Origin: Lachnospiraceae bacterium | Lineage (GTDB): Bacteria; Bacillota; Clostridia; Lachnospirales; Lachnospiraceae | Assembly: GCA_014804355.1 (NCBI GenBank) | Contig: JAAUZY010000109.1 | Span: 1 to 38,862, forward strand | Direction of reading: 5' to 3' | DNA length: 38,862 bases | Part shown: positions 23,724-31,498 of the stretch, one piece after another | Numbering within the stretch: the stretch's first letter is position 1 | Layout of the letters: the number at the start of each line of letters is the position of its first letter | Made by a program: the position numbers and the translations under genes | The notes under the pieces: generated by a model | The model's database searches: none | What the model saw: only the letters and a program-made list of their open reading frames with translations | What the model was told of the DNA's origin: nothing

Positions 23724-25172
23724 TTACAAAAAAATAATCCCCAACTCCATCGTAGTATCGGTGTCAATTTCAAACTGTCCGCTTTCAAAATCTTTGATTT
23801 TATTTCCTTTAATTTCCAGATTTTTTATTGTAACATTTCGAACTTTATGATCCGCATCAAACCCTTTGATGCGGGATTTCGGCGCATTACCTGCAAGCAC
23901 ATTCACATTCTCAATGGTTACATCGGATATGGTTCCCCTTTCCTTTGTTGTAGACCAGTTAGAATTCTGCGTAATATTAATATCTATCAGATATGGCATT
24001 TCATCCGCATCACCGCTCCCTACCAAATTATACTCGACCACAATATTCCGAAAAATAATATCCGATACTGCTGCATCGTCTGCATTATGCACGGATATAA
24101 CCGGTTTATGGAAATTGTTCAAAACTGTTATATCCTCAAATACAATATTGCTGATAGAAGCATTTTCTCTACTACCTTTGTTCGTCTCATATCCGATTTC
24201 CATGGACTGTGCGAAATCCGTCCAAAGCTGCATATGTGTAAATGTAATATGATCAGAATTCCCATCATAGCTTTTTACTACAAGAGAATCATCCCATGTT
24301 CTTATAAAACAATTTTTTATTTCGTAATTTTTACAAGATTGCAGAGTAATACCATCCCCATTAGGTCTTGCGGAAATGATTCTGATGCCGTCTATCACAC
24401 CATTTTTAGAATCAAACCCTTGACATACCCATGCATTTGCGTTCAAAACAATGACATCCTCTATCTTAACATTTTCACAGTGGTCGAATTTTAACGGGAT
24501 ATGATATGTTTTACCCATCCAGCCCGACAAATGGGATCCATCTATAATACCACGTCCTTTTACCGTAACATTTTTGGCAAAATCAGCATTTACAACACCA
24601 TGAACAACTGCTCCGCCCGCAAGATAGAGTGTCTGCCCATCCTTTAACATGATTGTTTCCATATCCCACTCACCGGGACCGATATAAACTACATTTTCAT
24701 CTTCTGGTGAATAACTTTCCGTCTCGATCGGATTTGTAAAAATATGTACCGCTCTCTCCGGAGAGTCATTAAAAGTAACCGTATAGTTGTCCGGTCGTTT
24801 AATCATAAAGGTAACTGTAGAGTTTATTTTATCAATCTGCGCTTCTATACCATAACTAACGGGACTAATCTTAACTGCCTTCAATTCCCTTCCCGGAACG
24901 GTAATCTGAACTCTTACTTCTCCTTCAAAATCAAAATAAGTGATCGGTGTTCTGGAAATAGGCGGCATATAGTTGTCTGCCCATTTTCTTGTATGATTGA
25001 CATTTGTGTCATAAACATAACAATCATGCCCGTTTACCGTAATCTGTGTATCTGTGCAATGCATCAGAGCAAAATCCCTCTGGTCTTCCGAAATGCTCTT
25101 CAAATCCTCTTCTCCTGCATCCTTCAATGACCGTGGACCTTCATATAATACCAGTTTTGTATTTTTCAACAT
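23724..25172 (-). CDS. Right-handed beta-helix glycosidase, GH28/GH49-like, no signal peptide
   Basis: 482 aa from the ATG at 25172, which has GGGAGGG about 8 nt upstream; the frame extends 10 codons further without a better site. An N-terminal beta-sandwich-like region (to about residue 150) is followed by a parallel beta-helix (VKGRGIIDGS onward). Clan GH-N acid residues appear as RPNGDG (about 269-274) and TWDDSLVVKS (about 292-301), like NTD and DD of GH28, but the GHG position reads MEIGYET, so the usual His is absent. There is no signal peptide or membrane segment, so the protein should be cytoplasmic, unlike most GH28/GH49 enzymes. It is a close paralog of the anchored protein at 26947-28566 and is divergent from lacI. 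Substrate unknown; pectin and alpha-glucan are both possible. Confidence 0.82.
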   Translation of the reverse strand: MLKNTKLVLYEGPRSLKDAGEEDLKSISEDQRDFALMHCTDTQITVNGHDCYVYDTNVNHTRKWADNYMPPISRTPITYFDFEGEVRVQITVPGRELKAVKISPVSYGIEAQIDKINSTVTFMIKRPDNYTVTFNDSPERAVHIFTNPIETESYSPEDENVVYIGPGEWDMETIMLKDGQTLYLAGGAVVHGVVNADFAKNVTVKGRGIIDGSHLSGWMGKTYHIPLKFDHCENVKIEDVIVLNANAWVCQGFDSKNGVIDGIRIISARPNGDGITLQSCKNYEIKNCFIRTWDDSLVVKSYDGNSDHITFTHMQLWTDFAQSMEIGYETNKGSRENASISNIVFEDITVLNNFHKPVISVHNADDAAVSDIIFRNIVVEYNLVGSGDADEMPYLIDINITQNSNWSTTKERGTISDVTIENVNVLAGNAPKSRIKGFDADHKVRNVTIKNLEIKGNKIKDFESGQFEIDTDTTMELGIIFL

Positions 25173-25225
25173 TTTCTTACCCTCCCAAAATTTTAATTGC
25201 ACTTCTTTTCATTTATTGATAGACT

Positions 25226-25254
25226 ATTATAAATGAAAGTTTAACCTTCAATCT
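25226..25254 (-). promoter_or_regulatory. -10 box and LacI-like half-operator between the beta-helix gene and lacI
   Basis: On the minus strand a perfect TATAAT (25231-25226) lies upstream of the beta-helix gene; its -35 is weak. Directly upstream, 25238-25254 (plus strand AGTTTAACCTTCAATCT) matches the stronger operator at 37301-37316 at 12 of 16 positions. A repressor bound here would cover the -35 region and could also affect the divergent lacI. Confidence 0.45.
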
Positions 25255-25274
25255 ACCGGAAAGGAAGCAACTTC

Positions 25275-26285
25275 ATGGTGACAATAAAAGACATTGCGGA
25301 AGTAACAGGTGTAAGCTGTACTACCGTATCTAACGTAATACATAACAGACATCATCGTGTATCTGCCGAAACCATCGAAAAAATCAATACTGCAATCAAA
25401 GATCTCGGTTATATTCCCAATATGTCCGCACGCGCCCTTGTTTCCAGTTCTTCCAAGGTAATAGGGTTTATTAATCATATGGTAACCGGCAAAGACCTCA
25501 ATTTCATGGAAGATCCGTTTCACTCTGTTTTCATTGGCATTCTGGAACGCAAACTGCGTGAACATGGTTATTACTTAATGCTCCGCACTGTTGACACCTC
25601 GGAAGAATTACTTGCCTTTCTTCAAAACTGGAATGTAGACGGCCTTTTTCTGACCGGTGTATTTCAAGACACTTTCTTTGATAACCTCAGCTCATTGGAC
25701 ATCCCTGTTGTATTGATCGACAGCTATGTCAAACAGTTAAATGTCTTCAATATCGGTCTGGAGGACTTCAACGGCTGTTATGCCGCAACCAATTACCTCA
25801 TCGAAAAGGGACATCGGAATATTGCGTTCGTATCTCCCAGCGTGTATGAAAGCGGTGTTACCAAAGAGCGTTTCAACGGGTATAAGCAGGCCCTTGCCGA
25901 TGCTTCTATTCCTTATGACGAGCAGCTTGTTATTAAAAGCGAAATGGACTATGCCTCATGTAAAATCGCAAGCGACACATTATGTGCCCTTCCACAAGTA
26001 ACAGCAGTTGTGACAACTGCCGATATTCTGGCCGCCGGAATCATGGTACATCTTCGTAACAATGGGAAATCCATTCCTGATGATATTTCCGTTATCGGAT
26101 TTGATGATATTGCGATCTCTCGTCTGGTCACGCCTCCGCTTACCACAATTCATCAGGATATCAATCTAAAAGGTTCCCTTGCCGTAGATATGATGTTACA
26201 AAAACTGGAGGGCATAACCCCCCAGCAATCACAAATTATACTCCCGACACAATTAATTGAACGAGGCAGTGTCCGCATTTTGTAG
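25275..26285 (+). CDS. LacI family transcriptional regulator
   Basis: 336 aa. The N-terminal helix-turn-helix (TIKDIAEVTGVSCTTVSNVI, residues 3-22) and hinge helix (PNMSARALVSSSSKVIGF) are followed by a periplasmic-binding-protein-like sugar domain with the typical end DDISVIGFDDIAISRLVTPPLTTI. It probably represses the adjacent sugar locus and is released by a sugar or phosphosugar. AAAGGAAG lies about 7 nt before the ATG. Candidate operators are upstream of the transporter operon and in its own upstream region. Its stop codon is only 2 nt from the convergent stop of the F5/8C gene. Confidence 0.93.
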   Translation: MVTIKDIAEVTGVSCTTVSNVIHNRHHRVSAETIEKINTAIKDLGYIPNMSARALVSSSSKVIGFINHMVTGKDLNFMEDPFHSVFIGILERKLREHGYYLMLRTVDTSEELLAFLQNWNVDGLFLTGVFQDTFFDNLSSLDIPVVLIDSYVKQLNVFNIGLEDFNGCYAATNYLIEKGHRNIAFVSPSVYESGVTKERFNGYKQALADASIPYDEQLVIKSEMDYASCKIASDTLCALPQVTAVVTTADILAAGIMVHLRNNGKSIPDDISVIGFDDIAISRLVTPPLTTIHQDINLKGSLAVDMMLQKLEGITPQQSQIILPTQLIERGSVRIL

Positions 26286-26287
26286 TG

Positions 26288-26926
26288 CTATTCTTTCGGC
26301 GCATAGATCTCGATCTCGGCGGCCTGACCGGCGGTAGCGCCTGTATTGGCATAGAATACAAAACGAATATACCAGGCTTCTACCGGTACATCAAATTCCA
26401 TATAGGCATAATTGCCGCTATTCGGGTCAAAGGACAGCGTGGTTCTCGGATAAACAGTAGTAAAATTCTCATTATCTTCGCTGATCTGTACCTCTACATC
26501 CTGCGTGCGGGCACCCCAATTGGAACGGGGATTCAGCAGTATGCGCGTACCGGATATCGTCACACTTTCTTCCATATCGAATGTAATTTCATTGGGATAA
26601 TCATCTGCCCTGCCCTCCCAATAAGTCAGTGTCTCTCCGTCGTTTATGTTGCGGCAATGATACACCTGCGTGTGCCCGTCTTCACTTACAGTCCTGTCCA
26701 AGGCAATGTTTTCACCGTAATCAACCGGTTCTTCTTCAGGCAGAACCCATTCAGGGTGCACTTCAAAATCATCCTGATCCGGAGCTGACACCAGCGTAAC
26801 ATTGGTGTTGACCTTTTCGACGGGTTTGCGTGTCGAAACAGCCCAAAGACCCACACCGAGCGCAACCACAATGATAACCGCCAGCACTACAAGGATCACT
26901 TTTTTGTTTTTCTCTGTGTTTTTCAT
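26288..26926 (-). CDS. Membrane-anchored F5/8 type C (discoidin-like) protein
   Basis: 212 aa. A basic start (MKNTEKNKKV) and one membrane segment (VILVVLAVIIVVALGVGLWAV, residues about 10-30) anchor it. A linker precedes an F5/8C or CBM32-like beta-sandwich (about 75-210): ENIALDRTVS, a central YWEGRADDYPNEITFDM, and the C-terminal WYIRFVFYANTGATAGQAAEIEIYAP. Such domains bind sugars at the cell surface. There is no catalytic domain. It is the last gene of the sugar operon, 20 nt after the anchored beta-helix enzyme, and the two probably act together outside the membrane, this one presenting the polysaccharide. Confidence 0.82.
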   Translation of the reverse strand: MKNTEKNKKVILVVLAVIIVVALGVGLWAVSTRKPVEKVNTNVTLVSAPDQDDFEVHPEWVLPEEEPVDYGENIALDRTVSEDGHTQVYHCRNINDGETLTYWEGRADDYPNEITFDMEESVTISGTRILLNPRSNWGARTQDVEVQISEDNENFTTVYPRTTLSFDPNSGNYAYMEFDVPVEAWYIRFVFYANTGATAGQAAEIEIYAPKE

Positions 26927-26946
26927 GGTAAAACCTCCGTTCGCTC

Positions 26947-28566
26947 TCAGTCAGTCTTTGGGATCATCACGGCGACAGACTGCGGCAATTCGCCGTCATT
27001 TATAAAGCTGATACCCTCCGTGAACTTATCGATGGAGGTAGATGGATTTTCGTCCACATTTGCATCAGTTACAGCCTCACCGAGCAAATATAAATCTTTT
27101 ACTGTAATATTGCTGCATAGGGAGGTTTCGTCAAAGCCCTGAATGCGGATTGGGCAGAAGTTCCCCTCAATAAAGTCTATTGTATCATCACCGTCCAGCA
27201 CATATATTCCTTCAAAAACGACATCGCTGATACTGCCTCTGTTCTGAACAGTAGTCCAGTTGCTCTTTAGGTTATTGATGTCGATTAGCTGTGCATTATC
27301 CCCGGCATCACCTTTACCCATGGAAGCGTCCTCGACAATTATATTGGCATACCGAATACCGGAAATGGCACAATTGTCAGCATTATGAATACTCATTACC
27401 GGTTTATGGAAGTTGTGCAGCACCGTAATATTCCGAAACGTGATATCCTGTATTATTGGATTGATCTTATTTCCCTTGTTAGTTTCGTAACCAATCTCCA
27501 TCGACTGGGCGAGATCGGTCCAAACCTGACAATTATCAAAGGTAATATTAACCGAGTCAGAACCGGATTCGGTAGCATAGTTCTTTACTACCAGGCTGTC
27601 ATCCCATGTACGGATAAAGCTGTTCTTTACCGAAACATTCTGACAAGACTGAACAGTGATACCGTCACCGTTTGGACGGGCGCTGATCAGTTTGATGCCA
27701 TCGATGCTTACATCGCTGCAGTTATACAGGTTCACACACCATGCATTGGGATCCAGCACTGCCACACCGCTGATATCCACGTTCTTACATTTACTCAGAT
27801 TGATCGGCACATACGCGGCATAGCCGTTCAGCATCCAACTCTCGTTGTTGGATCCGTCAAAAAAGCCGTGACCGCCGATTTTGATATCACTGGCACCCGT
27901 AGCGTTGATGGTTCCTTGAATGATCGCCCCTCCGGAAATATAAAGCTCCATACCCTCCGTCAGCGACAAATTATCAATGCTCCATGCTCCGGGACCGATA
28001 TATTTAACAGTATCCGAACTCTCCGTGGGAGCATCGTAGTCAATGGCATTAGCGAAGATATACATAGCCGTCATTGCATCGTCATTATATTCAACAGTGT
28101 AAATACCGGGCTTCTCAATTTCAAACTTGATTATGCTTCCCTCCACCTCCGGCACAATACCTTCCACCAGCGGACGAACCACCACTTGATTCAGTTCAGC
28201 CTCATCGTCTAAAACCGTAATCTCCATTTGCACTGAACCACCGTCAAAATCAAAGGAAGTAACCGGCGCTGTGGAAAGCGAAGGCAGATAATTGCTCTTC
28301 CAACTGTGAGTATTGTTTACCGTAGTGTCATAAACAAACAATTCATTGTCATTGACCCTCATGGAAACAGCCGCAGACGCCGCAGCAGGCTTTGGTCCTT
28401 CATATAGTATCAGGTTAGTGGTCTCCGGCTCTGCGTGCGGCATAAAAATCTCTGTTGTCAGTGCAAGCACGCAGAACACAATAGACAAAACCGCGCCGAC
28501 AGACAGAATAATCAGTAAAATATTCTCGCCCTTGCTGCCGTATTTTTGTGAAACATCCGAATTCAT
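26947..28566 (-). CDS. Membrane-anchored beta-helix glycosidase, GH28/GH49-like
   Basis: 539 aa. A membrane segment at residues about 16-38 (LLIILSVGAVLSIVFCVLAL) has no clear cleavage site or lipobox, so it is likely a signal anchor leaving the enzyme outside. A beta-sandwich-like region (about 50-175) precedes a parallel beta-helix. Putative catalytic acids are RPNGDG (297-302) and TWDDSLVVK (320-328); as in the paralog, MEIGYET replaces the GHG of classical polygalacturonases. Clan GH-N membership (GH28 or GH49-like) is well supported, the precise family is not. It lies 40 nt after pgmB and 20 nt before the F5/8C gene in the GH65 operon, context that favours an alpha-glucosidic substrate over galacturonan. 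Confidence 0.82.
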   Translation of the reverse strand: MNSDVSQKYGSKGENILLIILSVGAVLSIVFCVLALTTEIFMPHAEPETTNLILYEGPKPAAASAAVSMRVNDNELFVYDTTVNNTHSWKSNYLPSLSTAPVTSFDFDGGSVQMEITVLDDEAELNQVVVRPLVEGIVPEVEGSIIKFEIEKPGIYTVEYNDDAMTAMYIFANAIDYDAPTESSDTVKYIGPGAWSIDNLSLTEGMELYISGGAIIQGTINATGASDIKIGGHGFFDGSNNESWMLNGYAAYVPINLSKCKNVDISGVAVLDPNAWCVNLYNCSDVSIDGIKLISARPNGDGITVQSCQNVSVKNSFIRTWDDSLVVKNYATESGSDSVNITFDNCQVWTDLAQSMEIGYETNKGNKINPIIQDITFRNITVLHNFHKPVMSIHNADNCAISGIRYANIIVEDASMGKGDAGDNAQLIDINNLKSNWTTVQNRGSISDVVFEGIYVLDGDDTIDFIEGNFCPIRIQGFDETSLCSNITVKDLYLLGEAVTDANVDENPSTSIDKFTEGISFINDGELPQSVAVMIPKTD

Positions 28567-28606
28567 AAAATGCAGCCTCCCTTTTCCATATCATATTTTA
28601 AAAAAT

Positions 28607-29248
28607 TTACTCTGCAATTGTCAGCAAATCTCCAAAAGATTTCATATTATAGGTTGCCATGCCGCTCGAGGCAGCAGGACCGAGTGCGGCGCTGTCAAAT
28701 CCGCCGGCAATAGCCCCCTGAATACCGGCTTCGGCATCCTCCACCACCATACATTCCTTCGGATCCAGATGCAGCATATCCGCAGCCATCAGGAATACCT
28801 CCGGATCGGGTTTGGATTTTGTGATATTGTTGCCGTCAGAAATTGCGTCAAAGAAATCACCCAAACCGATACGTTCTAAAATCAGCGGTGTATTCTTACT
28901 GGAAGAACCGATTGCCAGTTTGATTCCCTTCGCCCGCAAAGCATTCAGGGTATCCCTAACCTCATCGGATAAATCAGCGGGACTCATAGATTGGAGATAG
29001 TTTCGGTAGAGATCATTCTTTTTGGCCGCCAGAGCAATCTTATCCTCCTCACCGAGTGCTGTTCCCTGATACTCCTCCAGAACAATCTCCAAACTGGCCA
29101 TACGGGAGACACCGCGCAGCCGGTCATTCTTTGTCTCATCGAAAGGTGCGTCAATGGAATCTGCCAGCGCTTTCCATGCCAGATAATGGTAGTGGTCGGT
29201 GAAGCAGATCACGCCGTCCAGATCGAATATAATTCCTTTATATTTCAT
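28607..29248 (-). CDS. pgmB: Beta-phosphoglucomutase
   Basis: 213 aa from the ATG at 29248, which has GAGGAGG 6-8 nt upstream; the frame is open to 29290. It is a HAD-superfamily mutase: DLDGV near the N-terminus supplies the phosphorylated Asp, followed by the cap domain with RGVSRMASLE, the loop GSSSKN and the Mg-binding VVEDAEAGI. It converts beta-glucose-1-phosphate to glucose-6-phosphate. It lies directly after two GH65 phosphorylase genes, whose product is beta-glucose-1-phosphate, so the pathway assignment is strong. Cytoplasmic. Confidence 0.94.
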   Translation of the reverse strand: MKYKGIIFDLDGVICFTDHYHYLAWKALADSIDAPFDETKNDRLRGVSRMASLEIVLEEYQGTALGEEDKIALAAKKNDLYRNYLQSMSPADLSDEVRDTLNALRAKGIKLAIGSSSKNTPLILERIGLGDFFDAISDGNNITKSKPDPEVFLMAADMLHLDPKECMVVEDAEAGIQGAIAGGFDSAALGPAASSGMATYNMKSFGDLLTIAE

Positions 29249-29312
29249 AAATTTTACCTCCTCATCCGCTTCCGCGGGCATCCAATTCAATCGTTTGAAA
29301 GTGCTTTCATTC

Positions 29313-31496
29313 TTACAACTCTATTATTTCTGCGGCATCAGGCTCCACTTCCGCCCGATACCATTTCCCCCTGCAGCAGAACCGAAACGCCACTCGTTTC
29401 CAGCCTTTGGGCAGGCACGCACGCAGTATCGGTCCATTATCTGTCCACTCCAGACCGGCGAAACCCTCTGCAAGCACCTTCCAGGCACCGCCTTCGGCCG
29501 CCGGATGAGTGCCTCCAATGTACACAAGCCCTGCCCACTGTTTACCGCCACCCAGCCAATCAGCCTGAGCCGATTTCATGAAAAAGGGATATGCCTGGTC
29601 GGGCTCGCCAAACCGACATGCCAGTAGCGCATACATGCAGGCACTCAAAGAGGATCCATGCTCTGTGCGCGGCTCATAGTAATCCCAGTTTTTTCTCAGT
29701 ATCTCCTGAGAATAATCTCCATGAAACATTTCCAGCATAGTCACCACATCCGCCTGTTTGATGACCTGTGTATGGGAAGCCACGCCGTAAGCGCCGCCCC
29801 AATACTCCCTAGGGTCCAGAAGTCTGTTTCGTACCTCCTGTACCGTGGTATCCTCCAAATCCGCATAACCGTCAAACTGCGGAATTACGCCGGACTCATT
29901 TGGCTCCGGTACATATATACTATTAACTGTCTGTGATAATTTTGGTAAAAACTCTTCCGCATTGGTCTGTACACAAAATTCTGCGTAAGCTTTTCCGTCA
30001 GATTCCTTCAACTTTTCTGCCGCCTTGATCGCCCAACGGCAAGTTTCCGCTGCCATTTTATTAGTGTAAGCATTATTATTCACACGCTCATGATATTCAT
30101 CGGGGCCAATCACATCGTGAATCTCCCACCGGTCACCGGTTGCCCGCTTTACAAGCAGGGAATAATAGAACCGGGCGCACTCCAAAACCGTTCGCGCGCC
30201 GCCCTTCGCAAGCAGGCTCACATCCCCGGTAACATCCGTATAAAGCATTACTGCACGAGCCACTGCAGCTGAAATATGTACCTGCTTATCCCGGAAGAAA
30301 GTACGCATAGGACGTTTAGTAAACACGTCGGTTACATTATAATCAGAACAACCGTCATAACCGCCCTCCTGACTCTCCCACGCATAGAACGCACCCTGCC
30401 AGCCATAACTCTTTGCCTTCTCCAGTGCCCCGGGTAGTGTATCAATGCGATAACGCACCATACTCTTTGCCACTTCGGGCTGGGTATACAGGAAATAATC
30501 CAGAATGAACATTTCGCTGTCCCAGAAGACGGCGCCTTTATATGTCTGACCGGATAATCCACGCGCCGGTATGGACAAGTCATTCCGATGTCTTGGCGCA
30601 ATACAGTTCAGATGATATAGAGAATAGTTGATGCAGTCTCTTGCCATATCATCCCCTTCCAGTTCTACTTGTCCCACGGCCCATATTTTATCCCATGCTT
30701 CTTTATGGGTATCAAGCAATGCTTCAAAATCATGCTCCTCCCTAAGCGCCGCCTGCACTGCTGCCAAGGGCTCTGCTTCATCATTTGTGGTATAAACGGC
30801 GCAGACGCTCTTTAGGGTAACAGGTTTCCCAGGTTCCATATGCAGGTCATAGATAAAAGCCCCGGCCTTCTCCCCGCGCTCGAATCGGTCGTTTTGGTCG
30901 GCCTGACCGGAAATCCGGCATTTTCTTCCCACTGCAACCTGATCCCGTCCATTCTGTACATATGCCAGACAGTAGAGGTTATCATTCTCTCTGCTGTATT
31001 CAATTTTGTTATAATGGGGACCGTATATTTCCCAAATATCCGTATCAATTTCTGCCAGAATTTGAATCTCCATAGGTGCATCCACGGATACGGTAAACTC
31101 CTGCCCGATCAGATGGGGGTGCACCATATCCGCAAAGCGACGACTTTCCACCGTGACAGCGCCTTTAGGTGTCTTCCAGGTGGTCTTTCGCATCAGAATC
31201 GCATGATAAAAATCCAAACTTTGTACATGGTGTACAGCTTCCATTTCCGGTAAAGCCAAAGCTTTCCCCTCGGCATATATAACCGTATGCAGAGGATTAG
31301 GCGCATTCAGAGGTTCCCGCCATCCGTCTCCCACCCGGTCATATATACCCGCCAGATTCACTGCAGCCAACTGATCTCGTCCGTGTTCATCCAGCGTTCC
31401 CCGAATACCCATATATCCGTTGCCCACCAAAAAGCGATTACCGTTATCCGGTGCCGCCTCCTTAGATGAGTTGTTGTTTTCAATCAGCCACTGCAT
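29313..31496 (-). CDS. GH65 glycoside phosphorylase (first of two)
   Basis: 727 aa, the usual GH65 length. Hallmarks are the N-terminal domain (GNRFLVGNGYMGIRG), the (alpha/alpha)6 barrel with YKGAVFWDSEMF, the catalytic acid motif GPDEYHE (464-470), and the phosphate-site motifs QVIKQADVV and HGSSLSA. Inverting GH65 phosphorylases split alpha-glucosides such as maltose, trehalose, kojibiose, nigerose or glucosyl-rhamnose with phosphate, giving beta-glucose-1-phosphate. The linkage specificity cannot be read safely. No signal peptide, so it acts on an imported sugar. It starts 2 nt after the second GH65 gene stop and is followed by pgmB after 64 nt. Confidence 0.92.
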   Translation of the reverse strand: MQWLIENNNSSKEAAPDNGNRFLVGNGYMGIRGTLDEHGRDQLAAVNLAGIYDRVGDGWREPLNAPNPLHTVIYAEGKALALPEMEAVHHVQSLDFYHAILMRKTTWKTPKGAVTVESRRFADMVHPHLIGQEFTVSVDAPMEIQILAEIDTDIWEIYGPHYNKIEYSRENDNLYCLAYVQNGRDQVAVGRKCRISGQADQNDRFERGEKAGAFIYDLHMEPGKPVTLKSVCAVYTTNDEAEPLAAVQAALREEHDFEALLDTHKEAWDKIWAVGQVELEGDDMARDCINYSLYHLNCIAPRHRNDLSIPARGLSGQTYKGAVFWDSEMFILDYFLYTQPEVAKSMVRYRIDTLPGALEKAKSYGWQGAFYAWESQEGGYDGCSDYNVTDVFTKRPMRTFFRDKQVHISAAVARAVMLYTDVTGDVSLLAKGGARTVLECARFYYSLLVKRATGDRWEIHDVIGPDEYHERVNNNAYTNKMAAETCRWAIKAAEKLKESDGKAYAEFCVQTNAEEFLPKLSQTVNSIYVPEPNESGVIPQFDGYADLEDTTVQEVRNRLLDPREYWGGAYGVASHTQVIKQADVVTMLEMFHGDYSQEILRKNWDYYEPRTEHGSSLSACMYALLACRFGEPDQAYPFFMKSAQADWLGGGKQWAGLVYIGGTHPAAEGGAWKVLAEGFAGLEWTDNGPILRACLPKGWKRVAFRFCCRGKWYRAEVEPDAAEIIEL

Positions 31497-31498
31497 AC

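Noticed and set aside
23495-23788. Minus-strand frame of 97 codons after the beta-helix gene
   Set aside because: Its first part is an out-of-phase reading of the enzyme's last codons and the rest is AT-rich sequence; the shorter frame at 23419-23517 has a better start.
23706-24494. Plus-strand open frame of 262 codons
   Set aside because: Antisense of the beta-helix gene; composition rich in Ile, Cys and Arg without a motif.
27385-28212. Plus-strand open frame of 275 codons
   Set aside because: Antisense of the anchored beta-helix gene, no binding site or motif.
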